DNA of 5,139 nucleotides from Bacillota bacterium (GCA_012841735.1 DUUE01000140.1:1-5139), one strand, 5' to 3'; positions 1 through 5,139 are shown, counted from the first letter of the stretch. The notes: a model not told the origin generated them from the letters alone. Made by a program: numbers and translations.

Positions 1-747
1 GACGGAAAAGTGACCTGGTATGTCAAACCGTTAAAACATACCGATTTCTACTTTGTTGCTTCGGCTCCGGACCGTATCATTTACAACCCGCTGCACTCTA
101 CGCTGGCAAGAGTTACTTTTACACTGCCGGTATTTATTTTTTTCGTCATTATTGTGATTAACAATTATGCTTTCGGCAGTATAGGCAAGCTGGCCAAAAA
201 GCTGGAGGAAAGAAAAAACTGGTATAAGCAGGCTGCTTTAACCGACCAGCTGACAGGAGTATTTTCCCGGCGCCACTTTAATGAAATTTTCGAGCAATAC
301 CTAAACGGCACCGTTCCGGTACAGGCGCCGCTAGCCATAGCCATGACTGATGTCAATAATTTTAAGCACATAAATGATACATACGGCCATCTCACGGGAG
401 ATGAAGTGTTGAGAGAAATTGCCTGTGTGTTAAAAACACATGTACGCAGTGAAGACAAGGTTATACGCTATGGCGGCGATGAGTTCCTGCTCCTGCTGAA
501 AGACTGTACACTTGAAACTGCCGAAAAAGTGCTTTCCCGTGTCAATAAAACATTACAGGCAAACAGTAAATTCAATTTTCCCATAGAAATTTCATACGGG
601 ATTTCCATTATCAGGGGAAAAGAAGAATTGCCGCAAGCCATTCAGGCTGCCGATGCAAGAATGTATAAAATGAAAGAAAAAAACAAAGTGCAGGATAATA
701 CCACCTTTGACCTGCTGCCGCCCGTGCCGCTGAAGCAACCCTTTTAG
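1..747 (+). CDS. Membrane-bound diguanylate cyclase (GGDEF domain), 5'-truncated by window edge
   Basis: The frame is open from base 1, so the real start lies outside; the in-frame GTG at 10 is not a credible start because coding sense already precedes it. 248 residues are visible. Residues 1-38 look like the end of an extracytoplasmic sensor, probably Cache-type (inferred). Residues 39-54 form a hydrophobic transmembrane segment, followed by a short charged linker (about 61-77). The GGDEF domain starts at TDQLTGVFSRRHF (81-93). It has a metal-ligand Asp at 117 (MTDVNNF), NDTYGH at 125-130 and an intact catalytic GGDEF at 158-162. An RSED at 149-152, exactly five residues before GGDEF, matches the RxxD inhibitory I-site, so product inhibition by c-di-GMP is expected. 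The enzyme should make c-di-GMP from two GTP in the cytoplasm in response to an external signal. The Pro-rich C-terminus ends on a TAG that overlaps the opposing gene. Domain assignment is secure; the ligand is unknown. Confidence 0.95.
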   Translation, partial: DGKVTWYVKPLKHTDFYFVASAPDRIIYNPLHSTLARVTFTLPVFIFFVIIVINNYAFGSIGKLAKKLEERKNWYKQAALTDQLTGVFSRRHFNEIFEQYLNGTVPVQAPLAIAMTDVNNFKHINDTYGHLTGDEVLREIACVLKTHVRSEDKVIRYGGDEFLLLLKDCTLETAEKVLSRVNKTLQANSKFNFPIEISYGISIIRGKEELPQAIQAADARMYKMKEKNKVQDNTTFDLLPPVPLKQPF

Positions 748-1694
748 TTGTCTCGTCTCAAATACGCCTCGATAAAATATCGGGGCCTTTGTTTTGCCTC
801 CAGGTAAAGCTTGCCCACATATTCACCGACGACGCCGATGGACAGCAACTGCAGAACCCCTATGGCCCAAACGGTCATAACAATCGTAGTCCAGCCGGGC
901 ACCGTCTTCCCCTGGTAATGGAGCAGGAAAAAGTATACACTCATAATGATACTTAAAATAAAGATGACAAGTCCCAGGACAAATATAAAGCGCAACGGTT
1001 TTATACTGAAAGACGTAATTCCGTCTGCGGCAATATTAAGCATTTTCTTTAACGGATATTTGGTTTCTCCCGCAAAACGCTCATGCCGTTCGTACTCAAC
1101 AATGTCCGTTTTGAATCCGATTAACGGTATTATCCCCCGCAGAAACAGGTTGGCTTCTTTGTATTCCGCCAGGCAATTAAGCGCCCTTTGACTCAGCAGG
1201 CGAAAGTCGGCATGATTGAAAACAAGCTCCACTCCCATCAGGTGCATTAATTTATAAAAGCTTTCCGCTGTAAATCTCTTGAAAAAGGTGTCGCTTTGCC
1301 GCCGGCTCCTTACACCGTAAACAATTTCAGCGCCCTGCACATAAGCTTCCAGCATTTTGTCCACTGCTTCTATATCATCCTGCAAATCCGCATCCATAGT
1401 GACAACCACATCAAAATTGTCTTTAACCGTCAGCAAGCCTGCCAAAAGTGCATACTGGTGTCCCCTGTTTCTGGAAAGCTTAATGCCCTCAATCCTTTCA
1501 TGCTTTTGATGATACTCCCGGATAACGGACCAGGTTCCATCCGTTGACCCGTCATCCACCAGTGTGATTCTGCTTTCGGGACTGACCATTCCTTTTGCTT
1601 CCAAACTGTCCATCTTTTGCAGCAACTTCGTAATGGTAACCGCCAGGACTTCTTCTTCATTGAAGCAAGGAATGACGAAACACAGTTTATTCAT
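744..1694 (-). CDS. GtrB/DPM1-like polyprenyl-phosphate glycosyltransferase (GT2, two TM helices)
   Basis: 316 residues. The GT-A domain has IPCFNEEE (8-15), LVDDGSTDGT (45-54) for nucleotide binding, and the DAD motif (101-103, in MDADLQDD) for metal and sugar-nucleotide binding. NHADFRLLS (160-168) and RFAGETKYPLKKML (206-219) are typical of the bactoprenol glucosyltransferase group. Two membrane helices (about 234-256 and 267-290) and the conserved tail GEYVGKLYLEAKQRPRYFI follow. The length fits GtrB/CsbB/YkoT-type proteins. The expected reaction is transfer of a hexose from a nucleotide sugar to undecaprenyl phosphate on the cytoplasmic face; the sugar cannot be read from the sequence. 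I chose ATG at 1694 because GAGGTGG (1704-1698) sits just upstream. The longer reading begins at a TTG (1706) whose G is the first base of that RBS. It lies 21 bases after the GtrA-like gene, so the two are very likely cotranscribed. Confidence 0.92.
   Translation of the reverse strand: MNKLCFVIPCFNEEEVLAVTITKLLQKMDSLEAKGMVSPESRITLVDDGSTDGTWSVIREYHQKHERIEGIKLSRNRGHQYALLAGLLTVKDNFDVVVTMDADLQDDIEAVDKMLEAYVQGAEIVYGVRSRRQSDTFFKRFTAESFYKLMHLMGVELVFNHADFRLLSQRALNCLAEYKEANLFLRGIIPLIGFKTDIVEYERHERFAGETKYPLKKMLNIAADGITSFSIKPLRFIFVLGLVIFILSIIMSVYFFLLHYQGKTVPGWTTIVMTVWAIGVLQLLSIGVVGEYVGKLYLEAKQRPRYFIEAYLRRDN
766..795 (+). terminator. Intrinsic terminator for the GGDEF gene, inside the opposing gene
   Basis: Bases 766-773 (GCCTCGAT) pair with 779-786 (ATCGGGGC) through eight pairs including one G-T wobble. 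An extra A-T pair can close the loop to AAA. The T-rich tail CTTTGTTTT (787-795) follows directly. The hairpin starts 19 bases after the cyclase stop codon and lies in the last codons of the convergent glycosyltransferase gene. Read from the minus strand the hairpin is followed by no T-run, so it should act only on rightward transcription. Confidence 0.7.
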
Positions 1695-1697
1695 AAA

Positions 1698-1704
1698 CCA
1701 CCTC
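1698..1704 (-). promoter_or_regulatory. Ribosome binding site that sets the GT2 start
   Basis: On the minus strand GAGGTGG is followed by TTT and then ATG (1694-1692), six bases after the GAGG core. It overlaps the alternative upstream TTG (1706-1704), which therefore cannot be the start. Confidence 0.75.
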
Positions 1705-1715
1705 AATAAAAAATG

Positions 1716-2156
1716 CTATTTTTTCCGCCCGCCGCTCCGGAAAGCGCGCCGCTCCGGGGCAAAGACTCTTTTCTGCCCGCTGTAATTGGCAAGCACTGAA
1801 AAGACAATGGCCATGCCTTTTGCCACCGCCAGCACACCGGTTGCCGCCATTGTGCAGTGTAATACAAGCAGTGAAACCCCCAGGGAAAATACATTGACAG
1901 CAATAAAGCCGGCTATCCTTTTTGCGTGGAGCAGGTTTTTGCTTCTGAAGGTATACCTGCCATTAAGCAGGTAGCTTACAATCATGCCGCTTGCATAACC
2001 TATAACCTGGGCGATACTGATGTTAACACCCAAAAAATGTACCGCACAAAAGAAAAGCAGTGCATCGGTTGCCGTATTAACCGCCCCGACAAGGCAAAAG
2101 CGGAAAAAACGGCCGCTGCCGGCTCCGTCCTTCAAGCTATGAATTATCTTCAGCAT
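1716..2156 (-). CDS. GtrA-family small membrane protein (putative lipid-linked sugar translocation partner)
   Basis: 146 residues, the usual size for GtrA proteins, with four predicted membrane helices (about 17-40, 47-66, 79-101, 106-127). Family landmarks are FCLVGAVNTATD (20-31), SYLLNGRYTFRS (61-72) and NYSGQKRVF (124-132). In Gtr systems the GtrA protein is thought to help move undecaprenyl-phosphate-linked sugar across the membrane; a flippase role here is inferred from family and neighbours. The ATG at 2156 has GAGGAGG (2167-2161) four bases upstream, inside the 3' end of the preceding gene. The two genes overlap by 20 bp (2137-2156), which suggests translational coupling. The C-terminal tail is strongly basic (PERRAFRSGGRKK) and is encoded by a short DNA repeat. 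Confidence 0.9.
   Translation of the reverse strand: MLKIIHSLKDGAGSGRFFRFCLVGAVNTATDALLFFCAVHFLGVNISIAQVIGYASGMIVSYLLNGRYTFRSKNLLHAKRIAGFIAVNVFSLGVSLLVLHCTMAATGVLAVAKGMAIVFSVLANYSGQKRVFAPERRAFRSGGRKK
1730..1757. repeat. 11-bp direct repeat in the GtrA-like gene tail
   Basis: CGCCGCTCCGG occurs at 1730-1740 and again at 1747-1757, a spacing of 17 bp. The spacing is not a multiple of three, so the copies are read in different frames. They encode the basic C-terminal tail of the GtrA-like protein. The repeat may mark a recent local duplication; no function is implied. Confidence 0.5.
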
Positions 2157-3813
2157 AGCTCCTCCTCACCCACAAAACGGGACGGACACCCAGTTCAGTG
2201 GTAACCAGCCGGTGATACACCTGATAATCCGGAGCAACCACACGTACCAGATTCAGGCTGCTGTAATAGGGAGTTCTCAGCCAATAGCTTTCTTGCAAAA
2301 CTGCTGCCCTGGGGGAAAGAAGCCGCAGCTGTTCAAGATCGGCAACAGAAGGCAGCGTGACAGAGGCCACATATTCCCGCTGATAAGCCCGACCGCTGTT
2401 TTCATTGGCATATTTCAGGCACGAGAACCAGTAATGGGGCCGGTCTCCCGCCGTTGCGCCATCAATTTCAGCATAATTAAGAATTAAAGGGAAGGACGTT
2501 TTTTTGATTACATCCTGCTCCTCCGGAGAAAACCAGGTGTCCATTTTTTGCGCCAGTTTTTTTGCGACTGCCGCCTGTGGCAAAGAATTGGATGACTCGT
2601 CAAAAATGCTGTGAAATAAAATGTCTTTTGCTATTAGTTTAATCCATCCATCCTTTTCTTCAAGCACATACCATTCTATCGGCCTGTTGTCCCGGAGTCC
2701 GAAAGTTATAATTTCAGGCTGTCGCCACACTGGCAGCAGAAACAGGAAAAATGTTGCAGCCGCAGCAAAAGCTGCCGTAATTTTATAGTGGCGGATCATT
2801 GCTTCCACATGATCATAGAGCAGCATGACAAGTAAAAGGTCCAAATGAATATTAAATAAAAACATGTGCTTGATAAGATCCGCTTCCCCATTCCCAATTA
2901 CAGGCACGATGAATTGTCCCGCCGCACAGCCCACCAGTGCCAACCTTAACATAACCCGGTAACCGTCAGCCCTTTTTCGCCACAGAGAAAGCAAATTCAG
3001 CAAAGAAAGCAACAAAATGCCGGAGATCATGAACAAAGCTTTTCCTGATAATCGTTTTCTCGCCGTCTCCCATACATTTAATTTCCCTGTAAAAACCAGA
3101 TCTCCTGTCGTGCTTGTATTGGACAAATATGTGGGACGGAGAGGCAAAGCGGCTTCCGCACTTTTATCAAGCTTTTTGAGAAAATAGCCCGGATGTGTCA
3201 AGTAATACCTTAAGACAGCTCCTTTTCCCACATGGTCAAAAAAAAGTGCTGCAAAATCATCCCCGTAGATATCGTACGGATGCCGTAAATAGCCGTGGGT
3301 GGACTCCAGTTGCAGCAACTCTTCAGGCAAGCCCAGTTCCTTTATTGCTTTTTCCGGTTCAGGATGATCTTTTAAAACACCAAAGAAAACGGCATGATAA
3401 GTTGTTACTTTCTGCATCCACTGCGGAGCGTTTTTTACATACCCGGCCGCTCCCCACAGCATAACAAGAACAGCAGCGCCAATAACCAGTTTCTTGGGGA
3501 GATCTTCGTTTTTCAGTACATAAAAGATTAATGCCATGCCAAGCAGCACTGCAGACGGGAAATTTGCCGTTTTGGAGCCGGAAAAAACAAACAAAGACAC
3601 AAGTAAACCTATGTAAAAAACAGGATGCACTTTTCCCCGTTCCAGCAGGAGCAGCATCACAAAAGCCAGCAACAAAAAGATAAGAGTGGTTGCTTCGCCG
3701 AAAAAGGAATTCAGGTAAACCAGGTAGCCTGTATCGAGAAAAATAAATAAGACAATGATTTTAAAGAAGAAGTTTCCGGCAGGGGATTGCAGCCATGGAA
3801 CCCTTAAAACCAA
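2137..3813 (-). CDS. C-terminal part of the GT-C-like membrane protein with DUF6273-like domain
   Basis: 558 codons from a TTG at 3813, but no RBS precedes it and the frame is open back to 3882, so it is probably reached only by continuation from the upstream fragment. Counting from the TTG, helices lie at about 17-35, 41-57, 64-79, 86-100 and 107-124, then about 258-277, 287-305, 316-333 and 346-362. YLNSFFGE (33-40) and GNGEADLIKHMFLFN (307-321) look like family motifs. The outside loop at about 125-255 is rich in charged and aromatic residues. Residues about 371-550 form a soluble domain matching my recollection of DUF6273: RPIEWYVLE, KLIAKDIL, FSPEEQDVI, LPSVADLEQL, SYWLRTPYYSS and a final LGVRPVLWV. 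The biochemical role of that domain is unknown to me. It follows the last helix and may face outside. The stop codon overlaps the GtrA-like gene by 20 bp. Confidence 0.75.
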   Translation of the reverse strand: MVLRVPWLQSPAGNFFFKIIVLFIFLDTGYLVYLNSFFGEATTLIFLLLAFVMLLLLERGKVHPVFYIGLLVSLFVFSGSKTANFPSAVLLGMALIFYVLKNEDLPKKLVIGAAVLVMLWGAAGYVKNAPQWMQKVTTYHAVFFGVLKDHPEPEKAIKELGLPEELLQLESTHGYLRHPYDIYGDDFAALFFDHVGKGAVLRYYLTHPGYFLKKLDKSAEAALPLRPTYLSNTSTTGDLVFTGKLNVWETARKRLSGKALFMISGILLLSLLNLLSLWRKRADGYRVMLRLALVGCAAGQFIVPVIGNGEADLIKHMFLFNIHLDLLLVMLLYDHVEAMIRHYKITAAFAAAATFFLFLLPVWRQPEIITFGLRDNRPIEWYVLEEKDGWIKLIAKDILFHSIFDESSNSLPQAAVAKKLAQKMDTWFSPEEQDVIKKTSFPLILNYAEIDGATAGDRPHYWFSCLKYANENSGRAYQREYVASVTLPSVADLEQLRLLSPRAAVLQESYWLRTPYYSSLNLVRVVAPDYQVYHRLVTTELGVRPVLWVRRSYAEDNS

Positions 3814-3815
3814 TG

Positions 3816-4253
3816 TCAGGGCGAGTCCATAAAAAAAATATATAAAGCTGTCTGAAAAACAATTCTGAACTGATGCGGGTCATTGTGCGTCAGTTTATTG
3901 TAGAGGCTGTTTAGAAACAAGGCGCCCTTGACAAAAAGATACTGCGTGGAATAATAAGCCTGCGGATTATCGTCAACAGGCCGGAAAAGATCCAAACCGT
4001 ATGCCAAAACCGATTTTGGCTCCTCAATGAGATAATCTCCCACAAAGCTCAAGTATCTGACCGGGTCTGCCGGGCGCATGCCAAAGGCATCAAGTGTCCG
4101 CTTAAAGTCGCTGTTGTCCGCCAGGCCCATGGGGGAAGGAAAAAACAACAGTCCGGACAGCAGCAAAACTACTGTCAGAAACGTGTAAGAAGCTTTTCCC
4201 GCCGGGGGTGGTAAACAGATATTTGCCCATTCGCATCTCTCCGAGATGTGCAC
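3816..4253 (-). CDS. N-terminal fragment of the GT-C-like membrane glycosyltransferase (start uncertain)
   Basis: This frame ends at a TGA (3818-3816) just after the poly-T run. Real protein character begins with a membrane helix (SYTFLTVVLLLSGLLFF). It continues as PSPMGLADNSDFKR, then a hydrophilic, aromatic-rich loop (PVRYLSFVGDYL, DDNPQAYYSTQYLF), and ends HQFRIVFQTALYIFF before four off-frame residues MDSP. The acidic cluster after the first helix is where GT-C enzymes place a catalytic carboxylate (family knowledge; the exact residue is not assignable). Start choices are poor. GTG 4253 is in frame but lacks an RBS. ATG 4130 is in frame but cuts off the helix. ATG 4230 has an RBS but is in another frame. 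The frame stays open upstream to 4568, but that stretch is Cys/Arg-rich, spans the divergent promoter region and reads like non-coding DNA. Confidence 0.6.
   Translation of the reverse strand: MHISERCEWANICLPPPAGKASYTFLTVVLLLSGLLFFPSPMGLADNSDFKRTLDAFGMRPADPVRYLSFVGDYLIEEPKSVLAYGLDLFRPVDDNPQAYYSTQYLFVKGALFLNSLYNKLTHNDPHQFRIVFQTALYIFFMDSP
3831..3838 (-). other. Eight-base homopolymer at the frame break, matching a U UUU UUU slippery heptamer
   Basis: The minus strand reads ATT TTT TTT ATG GAC TCG CCC TGA in the upstream frame. Stepping back one base on the T run gives TTT TTT then TAT GGA CTC GCC, the downstream frame, which stays open for more than 560 codons. Nine T's in place of eight would also fuse the frames. 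I see no obvious strong stimulatory hairpin close downstream, and upstream SD-like stimulation was not evident. Confidence 0.65.
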
Positions 4254-4307
4254 TGCAAAATGACTAATGTATTCGGCACATAATTCTTTTTTCCTGCATC
4301 TGCCACC

Positions 4308-4337
4308 GTTACAGCTCCCGGGCCGGGCAGAAGTCAA
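4308..4337 (-). promoter_or_regulatory. Candidate sigma-A promoter for the leftward glycosylation block
   Basis: On the minus strand TTGACT (4337-4332, five of six to consensus) is followed after 18 bases by TGTAAC (4313-4308, four of six). It lies about 80 bases upstream of the proposed ATG at 4230. The spacer contains CCCGGG-rich sequence. The -10 is weak, so this is only a candidate. The same region holds a short tandem GAAAGCG GAAAGCG (4345-4358) of no assigned role. Confidence 0.3.
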
Positions 4338-4377
4338 AACCGCAGAAAGCGGAAAGCGGCAAAAAAACTTTGAAGAG

Positions 4378-4403
4378 TAGACACGAATGGAGTAAAATAT
4401 AAT
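4378..4403 (+). promoter_or_regulatory. Candidate promoter for the PurL-like gene
   Basis: A perfect -10 TATAAT lies at 4398-4403, about 76 bases before the start codon. The best -35-like hexamer, TAGACA (4378-4383), is only 14 bases away, shorter than the usual 16-18. The -10 is convincing by sequence but the -35 is not, so an activator or another arrangement is possible. A weak TAGCC...GGCTA inverted repeat flanks the leader (about 4403-4438); no known riboswitch was recognised. Confidence 0.4.
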
Positions 4404-4465
4404 AGCCTTATTTACATAGCTACAGGGCAGCACGGCTAAAATGAGAATGTTTGCCTGACTAACAC

Positions 4466-4473
4466 AAGGAGGT
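4466..4473 (+). promoter_or_regulatory. Strong ribosome binding site of the PurL-like gene
   Basis: AAGGAGGT is an eight-base match to the anti-Shine-Dalgarno sequence, with its AAGGAGG core seven bases before ATG 4480. It fixes the start and shows that the + strand is the coding strand here, although the minus strand also has long open frames. Confidence 0.9.
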
Positions 4474-4479
4474 AAATTT

Positions 4480-5139
4480 ATGAACAGGCTGGAAAAAGCT
4501 TTAATGCACGCCCTCTTTGTCCATCTCCACCACAACACCGACAAAGCGGTAGATTTCAATTTATTCAAGCAGTTAAACGATTATGTCGGAAGCATGTGGC
4601 CCGGCAGCTTGCTGGTGGGGCCGGATGCCAATGACGATGCTGCAGTGTTTCGCATGCCGGGTGGCGATCTGGTAGTTGCAAAAATGGAAAGCCACTGCTC
4701 GCCCGCCGTGCCGCGTCCGTATGACGCCGCTGCAACCGGAGCCGGCGGTGCCATGCGTGATGTGGTTGCCATGGGCGGGAGACCAATGTTTTTACTGGAT
4801 TTCATCGGAACCAGGCCGCTGGATGAAAAAGTAATTGTGGGCCCCTGCGGCTTTAAAGGAGAATGCACCTGCGGCCAGTGTCAGGTCATGACAAGCGGTG
4901 AAAGAGTAAATCTCATGGTTAAAGGTATCAGCGACATGTGCCGAACCATGGGAGTGTTTGTGGTCGGCGGCGGATTTTCCGCGTCCTTCAGCGATATTGT
5001 GCCGGCAGTCGTTGTGTCCGTAATCGGACCGCTCGTAGTTGACAAGCCTATTACCAAGCCGGCGAAAAATGTAGGAGACCAGTTGATTATTGTGGGCGAA
5101 ACGGGCAACGACGGCAATGATACCCTTTATCGCGCCGGC
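4480..5139 (+). CDS. PurL-like AIR-synthase superfamily protein with four-Cys insert, 3'-truncated by window edge
   Basis: 220 codons without a stop, running off the window. GPDANDDAAVF (47-57) matches the N-terminal AIRS-fold motif. ESHCSPAVPRPYDAAATGAGG (70-90) with MRDVVAMGGRPMFLLD (92-107) aligns with the PurL segment usually written ESHNHPSAVEPYxGAATGVGG. VGDQLIIVGETGNDGND (198-214) matches the later PurL phosphate-binding region. Relatives ThiL, SelD and HypE share the fold but fit these motifs less well. Differences from canonical PurL are: no N-terminal WSEHCS segment; NH replaced by CS after ESH; an insert at about 121-140 with Cys at 123, 129, 131 and 134; and VGGGFS (162-167) where PurL has GGE, so the usual metal-ligand Glu appears to be Gly165. 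Superfamily members use ATP to activate a substrate carbonyl or similar group. Here the substrate is unknown, and a role outside purine synthesis is likely. Confidence 0.85.
   Translation, partial: MNRLEKALMHALFVHLHHNTDKAVDFNLFKQLNDYVGSMWPGSLLVGPDANDDAAVFRMPGGDLVVAKMESHCSPAVPRPYDAAATGAGGAMRDVVAMGGRPMFLLDFIGTRPLDEKVIVGPCGFKGECTCGQCQVMTSGERVNLMVKGISDMCRTMGVFVVGGGFSASFSDIVPAVVVSVIGPLVVDKPITKPAKNVGDQLIIVGETGNDGNDTLYRAG

Larger units (their letters stand above)
2137..4230 (-). pseudogene. Composite gene: GT-C-like membrane glycosyltransferase fused to a DUF6273-like domain, split by frame breaks
   Basis: Joining the two reading frames gives one polytopic protein of about 697 residues. The joined text at the break, FQTALYIFF then YGLALTLVLR, forms one continuous hydrophobic helix, which is the main evidence for a single gene. 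The order is: N-terminal helix; extracytoplasmic loop of about 90 residues beginning with acidic LADNSDF; several more helices; a second long loop; further helices; then a C-terminal soluble domain. This plan fits GT-C glycosyltransferases, which use lipid-phosphate sugars and have a catalytic acidic residue in the first outside loop. Two downstream partners of the GtrA and GtrB type support the role. The hexose transferase WsfD of S-layer glycan pathways is a comparator from memory only. The likely start is ATG 4230, with GGAGAG six bases before it, but that frame needs one base fewer near 4204-4208 to join the main frame. 'Pseudogene' is a label of convenience; sequencing error, phase variation or programmed frameshifting remain possible. 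Confidence 0.6.

Noticed and set aside
677..715. Leftward terminator for the glycosylation block inside the cyclase gene
   Set aside because: GCAGG (690-694) can pair with CCTGC (711-715) and a seven-T run follows on the minus strand (683-677). However, the stem is only five pairs with a 16-base loop, and the T-run is separated from it. Too weak to call.
1695..1706. TTG 1706 as the GT2 start
   Set aside because: It overlaps the RBS of the ATG at 1694. The added residues LRWF precede a typical N-terminus MNKLCFVIPCFNEEE.
1703..1903. Minus-strand frame overlapping the GtrA-like gene, and several + strand frames across 946-2487
   Set aside because: They are shadows of the glycosyltransferase, GtrA-like and transferase genes, with no RBS and no recognisable protein features.
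4345..4358. Tandem GAAAGCG GAAAGCG as an operator or repeat array
   Set aside because: Only two seven-base copies occur, with no dyad symmetry or known regulator match; likely chance.
4404..4465. Riboswitch in the leader of the PurL-like gene
   Set aside because: The leader is short and shows neither a purine-riboswitch core nor a terminator hairpin; only a five-base inverted repeat with a long loop is visible.
4254..4568. Upstream extension of the N-terminal transferase frame to 4568
   Set aside because: The extra 105 residues are rich in Cys, Arg and Ser with no family character. They run through the divergent promoter region and antisense to the RBS and start of the PurL-like gene.
4565..5117. 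Three minus-strand open frames (4565-4786, 4581-4868, 4881-5117)
   Set aside because: They are antisense to the PurL-like gene, which has a strong RBS, conserved motifs and an unbroken frame of 220 codons.

Overview
The window looks like a chromosomal segment of an anaerobic Firmicute. The signs are moderate GC content, strong AAGGAGG/GAGGAGG-type ribosome binding sites, a Cache/GGDEF-type sensor, and a DUF6273-like domain of the kind I associate with Clostridia and Negativicutes. The lineage is inference. Nothing marks the segment as phage or plasmid: I found no tRNA, rRNA, IS element or CRISPR array.

Layout. (1) The left edge holds the C-terminal part of a membrane-anchored diguanylate cyclase on the + strand (1-747). 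It ends in a 4-bp tail-to-tail overlap with the next gene. Its probable intrinsic terminator (766-795) lies inside the opposing gene. (2) A minus-strand block runs from about 4230 down to 744. In transcription order it holds a large polytopic membrane protein resembling a GT-C glycosyltransferase (broken into two frames), a GtrA-family small membrane protein (1716-2156), and a GtrB/DPM1-like polyprenyl-phosphate glycosyltransferase (744-1694). This is the gene content of a three-component (Gtr-type) surface glycosylation system. GtrB would load a sugar onto undecaprenyl phosphate inside the cell, GtrA would help translocate it, and the large protein would transfer the sugar to an acceptor outside. 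(3) A divergent intergenic region (about 4254-4479) has candidate promoters in both directions. (4) At the right edge is the first 220 codons of a PurL-like AIR-synthase-superfamily protein on the + strand (4480 to the window end). It has a strong RBS, an unusual four-cysteine insert, and a missing Glu at a conserved GGE position.

The most notable points are as follows. The large membrane glycosyltransferase carries a C-terminal domain that I recognise as DUF6273-like. The same gene is split at an eight-base A/T run, which reads as a perfect U UUU UUU slippery heptamer in the coding strand. A second apparent frame break lies near its 5' end. These breaks could be assembly errors, a decaying gene, homopolymer phase variation or programmed frameshifting, and the sequence alone cannot decide. 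The PurL-like gene is probably a functional paralogue and not the purine-pathway enzyme itself.
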